DNA of 60,789 nucleotides from Bacteroidales bacterium (GTDB taxonomy: Bacteria > Bacteroidota > Bacteroidia > Bacteroidales > JAADGE01): positions 1-60,789 of the forward strand of contig JAIORQ010000102.1 of assembly GCA_021108035.1 (NCBI GenBank), written 5' to 3'. Both the position numbers and the translations under genes were made by a program. Numbering within the stretch: position 1 is the stretch's first letter; every line of letters begins with the position of its first letter. Positions 52,975-60,789 of the stretch are shown one piece after another. The notes under the pieces were generated by a model. It had not been told where the DNA came from. It made no database searches and saw only the letters and a program-made list of their open reading frames with translations.

Positions 52975-53667
52975 ATGAATAAGTTTTTCTTTATACTGTT
53001 TTTTGTTCTTTCTCTGTTTTTTCAACAAAGGGATGACTACAAAAAAGCAAGAGAAAAGATGGTTAACAGCCAGATTAAAGCACGAGGTATTACAGATTCT
53101 TACACCCTTGCAGCCATGCTAAGTGTGCCAAGGCATAAATTTGTTCCGAAAAGTTTTATGGCTGATGCTTATCTTGATTCTCCTTTACCAATTGGTTACG
53201 GACAAACCATTTCTCAGCCCTATATCGTTGCTTTTATGACGGAAACTATCAAACCAAAAAAGGATTTTAAAGTATTGGAAATAGGAACAGGCTCAGGATA
53301 CCAAGCAGCAGTTTTAGCTCGGATTGTTGATAAGGTATATACCATTGAAATTATTGAAGAACTGTTTATTCAATCAAAAAAGAGACTGGAAGATCTGAAT
53401 TATGATAACATTTTTGTAAAAAATGCAGACGGCTATCATGGTTGGAAAGAGAAAGGTCCGTTTGATGCCATTGTGGTAACCGCTGCAGCGGAATTTGTGC
53501 CTCCTCCGCTTATAAAGCAATTGAAAGACGGCGGAAAAATGATTATTCCGGTGGGAAAACCATTTACCACCCAACAGCTACTGCTTGTAGAGAAAAAAGA
53601 AGGTAAAATAAAAACAAAAAATCTCATGTTTGTTCGATTCGTTCCTTTTACAAGAGCAAAAAATTAA
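52975..53667 (+). CDS. pcm: Protein-L-isoaspartate O-methyltransferase, exported form
   Basis: The 230-residue enzyme repairs isoaspartyl residues by SAM-dependent methylation. It shows MVNSQIKARGITD, the VPRHKFVP segment, GYGQTISQPYIVAFMTE and the SAM motif VLEIGTGSGYQAAVLA. The N-terminal MNKFFFILFFVLSLFFQQ is hydrophobic and looks like a signal sequence, so the protein may act outside the cytoplasm. I start at the ATG at 52975, not the GTG two codons earlier. The next gene starts 31 nt after its stop. Confidence 0.9.
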   Translation: MNKFFFILFFVLSLFFQQRDDYKKAREKMVNSQIKARGITDSYTLAAMLSVPRHKFVPKSFMADAYLDSPLPIGYGQTISQPYIVAFMTETIKPKKDFKVLEIGTGSGYQAAVLARIVDKVYTIEIIEELFIQSKKRLEDLNYDNIFVKNADGYHGWKEKGPFDAIVVTAAAEFVPPPLIKQLKDGGKMIIPVGKPFTTQQLLLVEKKEGKIKTKNLMFVRFVPFTRAKN

Positions 53668-53698
53668 CATAACGGAAAATCATCATAAGCCGGGAAAA

Positions 53699-56122
53699 AT
53701 GTTTGCAAAGCTTAAAAGCAATTTTTTTCAATACAGACTGCTTTTTGCAGTATTCATTCTGTCTGCAGCCATTGTTACCTATGAAATTCAATTGATGCAT
53801 TTTTTTACCGTAGTGCAGTGGCATCACTTTGCTTATATGGTAATCTCTATTGCCCTATTGGGATTTGGTGCCGGAGGTACGGTAATATCTGTTTTTAGAA
53901 AACGGATGCTGCAAAGAATAGATTTTTTACTTCCTTTTTTAATGATCTCTACCGGCTTACTGATGACCATAGCTGTCAGAGCTTCCCGTTATGAGTTTTT
54001 TCTTTTCGATTCATATACACTCTTTGTTGACCGATCGCAATTTTCAAGACTGGCGGGAACTTATTTTCTTTTCTTCCTGCCTTTTTTTTCGGGAGCCTTG
54101 GCCATAGGATTGATCTTCGTTAAAAAAATATCGAGTATCGGTACTTTTTATTTTTCTGATCTTCTGGGATCAGGAATTGGAGGTGCTCTGGCTATATTTC
54201 TGTTTTGGAAATTTTCACCACAGGAAATTCCGTCTGTTATTGCTGTCCTGCCCGTTTTGGCCGGAGTCCTTATCATTCACAAAAAGACTCGTTTATACTT
54301 GATCTTGTATAGTCTGCTTAGTTTAAGTATGGTAGTATATCATTTTAATAAACCCTTTGATTTGTTACCGTCTCAATTTAAAAGTATAAGTTATGCTTTA
54401 AATCTTCCCGATGCAAAAATTGATAATCAAATAAGTAGTCCTTACGGTCTCGTTCAAGTAGTTTCTTCACCGGTGCAACGGTATGCCCCCGGTTTGAGTT
54501 TGACTTATACCGAGAATGTCCCCCCCTGCGATGTTATTTTTAATAACGGAGATTGGTATGCCTCCATTCCCACCCGATCAAAAAAGGATACTTCTCATAT
54601 TTTGAATTATACCACCATGGCATTGCCTTATGTTTTTGGGAAGCAAAAAAAAGTTATGATATTCCGGGCAGGTGCCGGATTAGAAATTGCACATGCCTTG
54701 AATAACGGAGCGGAACAAATAACCGCCGTTGAACCAAATGCAACAGTTGTTTCCTTATTAAGAAATGAATATGCCCCCTTAACCGACTCTCTGTTTTATC
54801 ATCCTAATGTAGATATACATGTTCAAGCATCCAGAACGTTTTTAAATCAAACCGGCAAAACATACGATATCATCCAACTGCCTTTATTAGGTGAATTTGG
54901 AGGTTCAGTGGGACTCAATGCCTTACAAGAAGAAAATTTGCTGACTAAAGAAGCTTTTGCTGAAATGTGGCAAAAGCTGACTCCCGGCGGAATGATAGTT
55001 CTCTCCTTTTGGATTGATCTTCCGCCCAAAATTTCTTTAAAATCTACCGCATTGATATCAGAAAGTTTGGAGTCTTTTCAAATTAAAGAACCCTTAAACC
55101 ATATTGCAGCAATAAGAAGTTGGGGTACTCTCACTTATGTCATCAAGAAAAAACCTTTGAATAAAACAGAAATCAATAAGGTAAAAACCTTTTGTGAGCG
55201 ATATAATTTTGACCCTCTCTTACTACCGGGAATAACAGCCCGAGAAAGGGAGCAATTCAATGCTGTTGAAGATGAGGTTTTCTTTTCTGATCCGGAAGGA
55301 ATGTTCAGTTCTAAACGAGAAAAAATAATTCAAGAATACGATTTTAATATCCAACCAGCAACAGATAACAAACCTTATTTTTTTCAGTTTTTACGTTGGA
55401 AAAAGCTTCCTGATTTGGTCAAAACCATTGGCGGAAAATCTACCGCTTTTATCGAATTGGGTTATTTGATCGCTGTGGTTACTTTTATCCAAGTAATTAT
55501 TTTCGCATTATTATTTATTATCCTGCCACTTTTCCGATTGGGATTGAAGGGAGGCAATAAATCTTGGGTATTGATCTATTTTACCTCCTTGGGCTTTGGC
55601 TATATGTTTTTGGAAATTGTGTTTATCAAATATTTTGTACTCTACCTTGGGCATCCTATTTATTCGGCAGCTACAGTGATATCTGTAATGCTGATCAGTT
55701 CGGGAACAGGAAGCCGGTATTCGTCACGATATAAAACATATAAAAAGGCCTTATTAAAAATAACAGGGCTTATCACTGCCTTAATTCTCCTTTATGCTTT
55801 TTTTATCGGATTTTTTTTAAGCAGCACAGTTGGTTTACCTCTTATCGTGAAGATCCTGCCGGCTGTAGTGATCATTGCTTTACCGTCTTTTTTTATGGGA
55901 ATGCCGTTTCCTATAGGTTTAAAAATTGTAGATGCCGGTAAAAAAAGTAATGTCCCATGGGCATGGGGTATAAATGGTTGCGTATCGGTTATTAGTGTAT
56001 CCTTAGCAGTAATTATTGCAGTAGAAATTGGCTTTACGGCGGTAATGTTATTTGCTGCTCTGGCCTATGGTATTGCTTTTTTATCTAACTTTTTTATAAA
56101 TGCCCATTTATTAAAGGAATAA
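53699..56122 (+). CDS. Polytopic membrane protein with spermidine-synthase-like domain
   Basis: The 807-residue protein has an N-terminal block of about six membrane helices (residues ~12-220: LLFAVFILSAAIVTYEIQLM, MVISIALLGFGAGGTVISVF and others). A soluble Rossmann domain of the spermidine-synthase type follows (IFRAGAGLEIAHALNNGAEQ, ITAVEPNATVV), and a second membrane block lies at ~600-800 (VLIYFTSLGFGYMFLEIVFI). The motif I Gly-rich loop is GAGAGLE-like. Such fusions are common and uncharacterised; polyamine synthesis is unproved. It probably shares the pcm transcript. The ATG at 53699 avoids an open frame overlapping pcm. Confidence 0.8.
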   Translation: MFAKLKSNFFQYRLLFAVFILSAAIVTYEIQLMHFFTVVQWHHFAYMVISIALLGFGAGGTVISVFRKRMLQRIDFLLPFLMISTGLLMTIAVRASRYEFFLFDSYTLFVDRSQFSRLAGTYFLFFLPFFSGALAIGLIFVKKISSIGTFYFSDLLGSGIGGALAIFLFWKFSPQEIPSVIAVLPVLAGVLIIHKKTRLYLILYSLLSLSMVVYHFNKPFDLLPSQFKSISYALNLPDAKIDNQISSPYGLVQVVSSPVQRYAPGLSLTYTENVPPCDVIFNNGDWYASIPTRSKKDTSHILNYTTMALPYVFGKQKKVMIFRAGAGLEIAHALNNGAEQITAVEPNATVVSLLRNEYAPLTDSLFYHPNVDIHVQASRTFLNQTGKTYDIIQLPLLGEFGGSVGLNALQEENLLTKEAFAEMWQKLTPGGMIVLSFWIDLPPKISLKSTALISESLESFQIKEPLNHIAAIRSWGTLTYVIKKKPLNKTEINKVKTFCERYNFDPLLLPGITAREREQFNAVEDEVFFSDPEGMFSSKREKIIQEYDFNIQPATDNKPYFFQFLRWKKLPDLVKTIGGKSTAFIELGYLIAVVTFIQVIIFALLFIILPLFRLGLKGGNKSWVLIYFTSLGFGYMFLEIVFIKYFVLYLGHPIYSAATVISVMLISSGTGSRYSSRYKTYKKALLKITGLITALILLYAFFIGFFLSSTVGLPLIVKILPAVVIIALPSFFMGMPFPIGLKIVDAGKKSNVPWAWGINGCVSVISVSLAVIIAVEIGFTAVMLFAALAYGIAFLSNFFINAHLLKE

Positions 56123-56181
56123 AATAGTGTAATTTTATACTGTTTTCTTTGTTGATTTAGATTTAAAGAAATTAAACAAAA

Positions 56182-56205
56182 AAGCCCCGAAAAAATTCGA
56201 GGCTT
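56182..56205. terminator. Bidirectional terminator
   Basis: AAGCCCCGAA (56182-56191) pairs with TTCGAGGCTT (56196-56205) with one mismatch, flanked by A-run and T-rich sequence. It can end the plus-strand membrane-protein transcript and the minus-strand tRNA transcript. Confidence 0.7.
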
Positions 56206-56210
56206 CTTTG

Positions 56211-56284
56211 CTCCTCCTCTAGGACTTGAACCTAGGACCTGCGGATTAACAGTCCGACGCTCTAACCAACTGAGCTAAGGAGGA
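56211..56284 (-). tRNA. tRNA-Asn (GTT)
   Basis: On the minus strand the sequence starts TCCTCCTTAGCTCAGTTGG and gives a full cloverleaf. The acceptor stem is TCCTCCT / AGGAGGA, the D arm is GCTC...GAGC, the anticodon arm is TCGGA-CTGTTAA-TCCGC with anticodon GTT, and the T arm is CTAGG-TTCAAGT-CCTAG with discriminator G. The CCA is not encoded. Confidence 0.97.
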
Positions 56285-56372
56285 ATATTTTTTAAAATCA
56301 GGTTGCAAAAGTAGCACCTTTTTTTAAAAAACAAATATATTTGCAAAAATTTTCATTAAAATATTAAAATAA

Positions 56373-57305
56373 ATGAGTTTAACAATAGTTGGTACGGTGG
56401 CATTTGATGCTATTGAGACACCATTCGGGAAAACTGATAAAATTATTGGCGGTGCAGGTACATATGTAGCATTGGCAGCTTCTTTTTTTGAAAAGAACAC
56501 TAATTTGATTTCTGTTGTAGGAGATGACTTCCCTGAAGATTATCTTAAGATGCTTAATAAACAAAGCATAAATACGGACGGTATTCAAATTAAAAAAGGA
56601 GAAAAGACTTTTTTTTGGTCAGGCAAGTATTATGATAATATGAATAAGAGGGATACTTTGGTAACAGAGTTAAACTCTTTGGCTGATTTTGATCCGGTTG
56701 TTCCGGATGCCTATCAAGGATCAGAGTATTTAATGCTTGGTAATTTAACTCCGACAATTCAGCGTTTAGTAATTGAACGTATGCATAAACGTCCGAAGTT
56801 GATTATGTTGGATACCATGAATTTTTGGTTAGATAAAACCTTGGAAGAACTCAAAAGAACAATATCAATGGTTGATGTTCTATGCATTAATGATGAAGAA
56901 GCACAACAATTGGCAAATGAACATTCTTTGGTTACGGCAGCTAAAAAGATAAATGCAATGGGGCCGAAATATGTAATAATTAAAAAAGGTGCACACGGAG
57001 CTTTATTATTCGGTAACGGTAAAATATTCTGTGCTCCGGCTTTACCGCTCGAATCAGTTTTTGATCCTACAGGCGCAGGAGATTGTTTTGCCGGCGGATT
57101 TATAGGATATTTATCAAAAACAGATGATATTTCATTTGAAAATATGAAAAATGCCGTAATTATCGGATCTGTAACGGCATCTTTTAATATTGAAAAATTC
57201 GGAACAGAAAGATTGCTGGAAATTAAACCTGATGATATTTCAGAACGGATTCAGCAATTTATTGATCTTGTTCGTTTTGATATTAAGAAAGAAAATATAT
57301 TTTGA
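56373..57305 (+). CDS. PfkB-family carbohydrate kinase
   Basis: The 310-residue ribokinase-fold enzyme has the N-terminal GGAGTYVALAASFF substrate region and the C-terminal PfkB signature DPTGAGDCFAGGFIGYL, with the catalytic base Asp237. The mid-part has VVGDDFPEDYLKML and LCINDEEAQQLA. Substrate may be a sugar or nucleoside; it cannot be told from sequence. A TATATTTG box (56336-56343) in the gap after the tRNA gene may be its -7 element. Confidence 0.9.
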   Translation: MSLTIVGTVAFDAIETPFGKTDKIIGGAGTYVALAASFFEKNTNLISVVGDDFPEDYLKMLNKQSINTDGIQIKKGEKTFFWSGKYYDNMNKRDTLVTELNSLADFDPVVPDAYQGSEYLMLGNLTPTIQRLVIERMHKRPKLIMLDTMNFWLDKTLEELKRTISMVDVLCINDEEAQQLANEHSLVTAAKKINAMGPKYVIIKKGAHGALLFGNGKIFCAPALPLESVFDPTGAGDCFAGGFIGYLSKTDDISFENMKNAVIIGSVTASFNIEKFGTERLLEIKPDDISERIQQFIDLVRFDIKKENIF

Positions 57306-57430
57306 AACAGGAACGATTATTCATACAGAGGATAATAATGATTATATAAGAAAAAAAAATTATATATATTTTTCTTAAAACCTTTTAATTTGCTTATATT
57401 GTAGATAAATATAAGTTAAAAATGTAAATT

Positions 57431-57640
57431 ATGCAAATACAACGAACACAAGACGAGTTAATAATTCGCTTTTCAAGTGCGATAAACATTAACATGGAGT
57501 ATCTTCAAAAATTCCTTGATTATTTACGATTTATTGAAATATCAAGTAAAAGTCAGGCGACAGAAGAACAAATTTTGGAATTAGCAAACGACATTAATCA
57601 ATCGTGGTGGCAGACTAATAAAAGCAAATTTATACAATGA
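57431..57640 (+). CDS. Small antitoxin paired with the PIN toxin
   Basis: The 69-residue protein (MQIQRTQDELIIRFSSAINI..., then LDYLRFIEISSKSQATEEQI and a tryptophan-rich end) precedes and overlaps the PIN gene by 4 nt (ATGA). Position, size and charge are those of an antitoxin. The N-terminal strand followed by helices resembles small DNA-binding antitoxins, but I cannot name the family. Confidence 0.65.
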   Translation: MQIQRTQDELIIRFSSAININMEYLQKFLDYLRFIEISSKSQATEEQILELANDINQSWWQTNKSKFIQ

Positions 57641-58104
57641 AAATAATAGTAGATACAAGTATTTTCATAAGTGCTTTAATAAGTCCGAAAGGAATTTATG
57701 CCGAACTTTTAATGAATCCTATTTTTAAATTTGAAAAATATTCAAGTTACTATTTGGTAGTTGAAGTGTTTAAACATAAAGAAAAAATACTAAAATATTC
57801 AAAATTAACTGAAAGTGAATTGATTGAACAAGTTTATAATTTACTGAAAAATGTAATTTTGATAAATGAAAGTCAAATACCAAAAGAGATTTGGAAAAAA
57901 TCATTTGAATTAACAAAAGACATTGATGAAAATGATACTGCATTTATTGCATTGACAGAATATACAAACGGTAAACTTTGGTCTCTTGATAAAAAACTAA
58001 CTAACGGATTGAAAAACAAAGGGTATTCCAAAATAATCGGAACAAAAGAACTTAAACAAAATGCACTTGAAAACAAACAAGATAATGAAATGATTGAAGA
58101 ATAA
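57637..58104 (+). CDS. PIN-domain toxin (PIN family, COG1569-like)
   Basis: The 155-residue protein starts MKIIVDTSIFISALISPKG, with the first metal-binding Asp at 6, and has a second acidic cluster near EVFKHKEKIL and the DENDTAFIALTE segment that supplies the later acids. It would be an RNase. Translation is coupled to the upstream antitoxin gene by an ATGA overlap. Typical of chromosomal toxin-antitoxin pairs; the RNA target is unknown. Confidence 0.85.
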   Translation: MKIIVDTSIFISALISPKGIYAELLMNPIFKFEKYSSYYLVVEVFKHKEKILKYSKLTESELIEQVYNLLKNVILINESQIPKEIWKKSFELTKDIDENDTAFIALTEYTNGKLWSLDKKLTNGLKNKGYSKIIGTKELKQNALENKQDNEMIEE

Positions 58105-58476
58105 GGCTTTAAAAGCAGCTTGACAGCATGTGTTTTTTTGTTTGCTTCGTAAAAAACACATAGGGGCATTCGGGAAACATTAAACGTAGTGTTATTCAGT
58201 TGGTTATGGGTGGATTTAAAAGCGAAATTATCCCGTTTTGAAGCAAAAGTGTTATATCTTGGGGTAAGTTACCCCAAAATTTTATATAGTTTCAACTTTT
58301 TAATTTTATTGCTCCATTTGACAAAAAAACATATAAGGTGAAAATCAGATATATACAAAAATATCAATTCAAAAAATGAATAAATCTCATTGAGGATTCA
58401 TGATTTTTTGAAAAATGCTCCATTTCCCGAATCTCCCTACATACAATCAAGATGAGTTCGTAAACCCGCCGGGGTT
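58105..58476. other. Gene-free stretch with one palindrome
   Basis: A perfect palindrome, TTGGGGTAA-G-TTACCCCAA, lies at 58259-58277, followed by T-rich sequence; it may end the toxin-antitoxin transcript. I see no gene in the rest. Confidence 0.5.
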
Positions 58477-60231
58477 TTAGTCTTTTTTTATAATTTTCAA
58501 ATTCAAATCTTTCAATTGTTGATCATCAATAGAGGCAGGAGCATCGATCATAATGTCGCGACCTGCATTATTTTTCGGAAAAGCAATTATGTCTCTGATA
58601 GAGTCTGACCCGTTGAATAAAGCAACCCAACGATCAAAACCGAAAGCAATCCCGCCGTGAGGAGGAGCTCCGTATTTAAAGGCGTTCATTAAAAAACCAA
58701 ATTGTGCTTCTGCCTCTTCATCTGTAAAACCTAATATCCGAAACATCTTTTCTTGAAGTTCTGTTTCATGTATCCTGATTGAGCCTCCGCCGATTTCATT
58801 TCCGTTTATTACCAAATCATAAGCTTCAGCTTTAATGCTTTCAGGGTGAGAATCAATCAATTCAAATTGATCTTTTTTCGGTGAAGTAAAAGGATGATGT
58901 ACGGCATGCATTTGTCCGGTTTCTTCATCTTTTTCAAACAAAGGAAAATCTACAATCCAAAGCGGAGCAAATTCATCATCGTTTCTTAAATCTAATCGAC
59001 TTCCCATCTCTAAACGCAATTCCCCGAGAGCAATGAGGATTTGTTTTTTATTACCTGACATTAACAGCATTAAATCTCCGGGTTTTGCATTCATTGCATC
59101 TGCCCATTTTTTTATGTCTTCTTGGGAATAGAATTTATCAACAGACGATTTAAAAGTTCCGTCTTCATTGTATTTTGCAAAGACTAATCCTTTTGCACCA
59201 ATTTGAGGTCTTTGTACCCATTTTATCAGTTCGTCTGTTTGTTTACGAGAATATCCTGACAGACCTTCGGCATAAATTCCGCCAATGAATTCGGCATTAT
59301 CAAAAACATTAAACCCGTTTCCTTTTACAATTTCGCTTAAGTCAGTGATTTTCATTTCAAAACGAATATCCGGACGATCACTTCCGTATATATTTAAAGC
59401 ATCATCATAAGTAATTCTCGGAAATTGTTCTGTAAAACTTTTTCCTTTAATAACTGAAAATAAATGTTTGGCCAAACCTTCAAACAAAGTTAAAATATCT
59501 TCTCTTTCAACGAAAGACATTTCGCAGTCAATTTGTGTGAATTCCGGTTGTCTGTCTGCCCTGAAATCTTCATCTCTGAAACATTTTATCAATTGAAAAT
59601 ATTTATCATATCCCGATATCATTAATAACTGCTTAAAGACTTGCGGTGATTGCGGAAGTGCATAAAATTTACCTTCGCTCATTCTTGAAGGTACAACAAA
59701 GTCTCTCGCTCCTTCGGGTGTAGATTTAATTAAAAAAGGTGTTTCAATTTCCAAGAAATCTTGTTCGTTTAAATACTTTCTGACTTCTTGAGCCATTCTG
59801 TGTCTTAAGATGATACCTTTTTGAACGGTATTTCTTCTAAGATCTAAATATCTGTATTTTAATCTTATTTCTTCACCCCCGTCAGTATTATCTTCAATGG
59901 TAAACGGCGGAATTTCAGATTTGCTGAGGATATTAAATTCTGTAACTGTAATTTCAATATCTCCGGTAGTTATCTCCGGATTTTTACTGCTTCTTTCAGT
60001 AACTTTTCCTTCAACACGAATAACAAACTCCCTTCCGAGTTCTTCTGATTTTTTAGTTAATTTAGGATTTGTTTCTTTATCGAAAAACAATTGAGTGATT
60101 CCGTATCGATCTCTGATGTCGATGAAGGTCACAGCACCCAAATTTCTGATCTTTTGCACCCATCCGCTGAGTGTAACTTCTTTATTTATATCACTTTGTT
60201 TTAATTCTCCGCAAGTATGTGTTCTGTACAT
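58477..60231 (-). CDS. aspS: Aspartyl-tRNA synthetase
   Basis: The 584-residue class II synthetase charges tRNA-Asp. It has the N-terminal OB-fold anticodon-binding domain ([40 protein letters not shown]), class II motif 2 ([18 protein letters not shown]), the GAD insertion domain of bacterial AspRS, and motif 3 ([14 protein letters not shown]). Length fits the bacterial form. It stands alone. Assignment is secure. Confidence 0.97.
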   Translation of the reverse strand: MYRTHTCGELKQSDINKEVTLSGWVQKIRNLGAVTFIDIRDRYGITQLFFDKETNPKLTKKSEELGREFVIRVEGKVTERSSKNPEITTGDIEITVTEFNILSKSEIPPFTIEDNTDGGEEIRLKYRYLDLRRNTVQKGIILRHRMAQEVRKYLNEQDFLEIETPFLIKSTPEGARDFVVPSRMSEGKFYALPQSPQVFKQLLMISGYDKYFQLIKCFRDEDFRADRQPEFTQIDCEMSFVEREDILTLFEGLAKHLFSVIKGKSFTEQFPRITYDDALNIYGSDRPDIRFEMKITDLSEIVKGNGFNVFDNAEFIGGIYAEGLSGYSRKQTDELIKWVQRPQIGAKGLVFAKYNEDGTFKSSVDKFYSQEDIKKWADAMNAKPGDLMLLMSGNKKQILIALGELRLEMGSRLDLRNDDEFAPLWIVDFPLFEKDEETGQMHAVHHPFTSPKKDQFELIDSHPESIKAEAYDLVINGNEIGGGSIRIHETELQEKMFRILGFTDEEAEAQFGFLMNAFKYGAPPHGGIAFGFDRWVALFNGSDSIRDIIAFPKNNAGRDIMIDAPASIDDQQLKDLNLKIIKKD

Positions 60232-60277
60232 TTTAAAATATTTTTTATAACAGCAAGCAAAGATAAAACATTACTTT

Positions 60278-60505
60278 TTGAGAGCAAGTTTTTTACCTTC
60301 AGTTCTGAAAAGAGTCGGAAAAAGGAATATGCCACACCGCAGACTTTACAACAGAGTTATGCCGTATATTATAAATGAAAAAGGTGTTGATATTAGAAGT
60401 ATTCAGCTTTTATTAAGGCATAAAAACAGCAAAACAATTGAAATTTACATACATGTAATAATTGTTACAAACAAAAAAATAAAAAAAGTCTTTTGGATAT
60501 TATAA
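60278..60505 (+). pseudogene. C-terminal fragment of a tyrosine recombinase
   Basis: The segment from about 60330 (NEKGVDIRSIQLLLRHKNSK, then TIEIYIHV) matches the end of XerC/D-type integrases: the LL-x-HK motif and the region around the nucleophile Tyr (EIYIHV). The N-terminal two thirds and the first catalytic Arg are absent, so this is a remnant. The upstream residues (MRASFLPSVLKRVGK) look unrelated. Confidence 0.65.
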
Positions 60506-60586
60506 TGAAAAATAATAGATTTGACACAAATAGCAAAAGCAATTCAAAATAAAAAAACACATTACGCACAAAGTCGATATTAACCA

Positions 60587-60617
60587 CACTGTTGTGTTTA
60601 ATGCACTATTGTGTTTA
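60587..60617. repeat. Short tandem direct repeat
   Basis: CACTGTTGTGTTTA (60587-60600) and CACTATTGTGTTTA (60604-60617) differ at one position. They lie between the recombinase remnant and the gene that starts at 60741 and could be recombinase or regulator binding sites. Confidence 0.4.
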
Positions 60618-60710
60618 CGGAATAAATATTTTGAGTTACTTTAATACAAATGTTGAACTAAACCTTCGGTAATCTTACCTGCAACAAAATCATAACCTTA
60701 ATACGTATGC

Positions 60711-60743
60711 CATAGTATATATTCATTAAAAATTTATACTATG
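60711..60743. promoter_or_regulatory. Inverted repeat over a start codon
   Basis: CATAGTATA (60711-60719) and TATACTATG (60735-60743) are perfect complements. The second arm contains the ATG of the partial gene at 60741, so it may be an operator or a translation-controlling hairpin. Confidence 0.4.
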
Positions 60744-60789
60744 GACACAGTAACTTATCTGAAAAGATTTGAACGAGATATGCGTATCC
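60741..60789 (+). CDS. Start of a gene cut by the window edge
   Basis: The 16 readable codons (MDTVTYLKRFERDMRI) have a pattern seen at the N-terminus of tyrosine recombinases of the phylum (short helix, then a mid basic stretch), which would fit the recombinase remnant just upstream. The evidence is too short for more. Confidence 0.35.
   Translation, partial: MDTVTYLKRFERDMRI

Overview
The window comes from an AT-rich (roughly 30% GC by eye) genome of the Bacteroidota, most likely a marine or sediment Bacteroidales/Marinilabiliales-type organism. The evidence is the set of secreted proteins with type IX secretion C-terminal signals (3910-5349, 47090-48931), promoters of the Bacteroidota form TTG-N18..20-TAnnTTTG, and the Bacteroidota subtype of type II-C CRISPR with a 1374-residue Cas9 and 46-nt repeats. 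Assignments rest on motif recognition only; no database search was run.

Layout. 1-3.9 kb: a structured intergenic region, then a three-gene ABC-3C type conflict system (SMEK-domain effector, small middle component, DUF2326 ATPase). 3.9-19.2 kb: mostly core genes (T9SS Asp-box protein, prmC, ribD, acid phosphatase, dtd, asd, a 1919-residue lamin-tail protein, an HI0933-type flavoprotein), interrupted by palindromic repeats and a decayed mazG. 19.2-24.7 kb: an insertion zone with a shortened RhuM gene, a displaced copy of the flavoprotein 3' end, a restriction-modification pair and a truncated second RhuM. 24.7-34.3 kb: a CRISPR-Cas locus in the order tracrRNA (minus), cas9, REP-associated tyrosine transposase (RAYT), cas1, cas2, then an array of 35 repeats and 34 spacers. 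34.4-60.8 kb: housekeeping and surface genes (M3 peptidase, phosphatase, two MORN proteins, slipin, ferredoxin, a GH130/GT4 mannoside cluster, S9 peptidase, pcm, a spermidine-synthase-like membrane protein, tRNA-Asn, PfkB kinase, PIN toxin-antitoxin, aspS), ending in recombinase remnants.

The most unusual feature is a family of 33-nt palindromes (two 15-nt arms around a 3-nt centre, core ACT-NNN-AGT) that saturates the CRISPR-Cas locus. A copy lies in each of the four gaps from cas9 to the array, and copies lie in frame inside the RAYT gene, cas1 and, in diverged form, cas9. A RAYT sits between cas9 and cas1. Because 33 nt equals 11 codons, the copies add short peptides without breaking the frame, much like Rickettsia palindromic elements. 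A second palindrome family sits in frame in prmC.

Two further points on the CRISPR array. Read in the crRNA direction (minus strand), each repeat contains a near-perfect Bacteroidota promoter (TTG-N18-TATCTTTG), so each spacer may be transcribed on its own, as in Neisseria II-C systems. The array is also flanked exactly by an 8-bp direct repeat (GACCCTAT), and removing the array joins an open frame of 41 codons, as if it had landed inside a small ORF. Elsewhere, two cargo genes (8057-8536 and the RhuM gene) sit next to duplicated 3' ends of resident genes, which suggests a shared mode of insertion.
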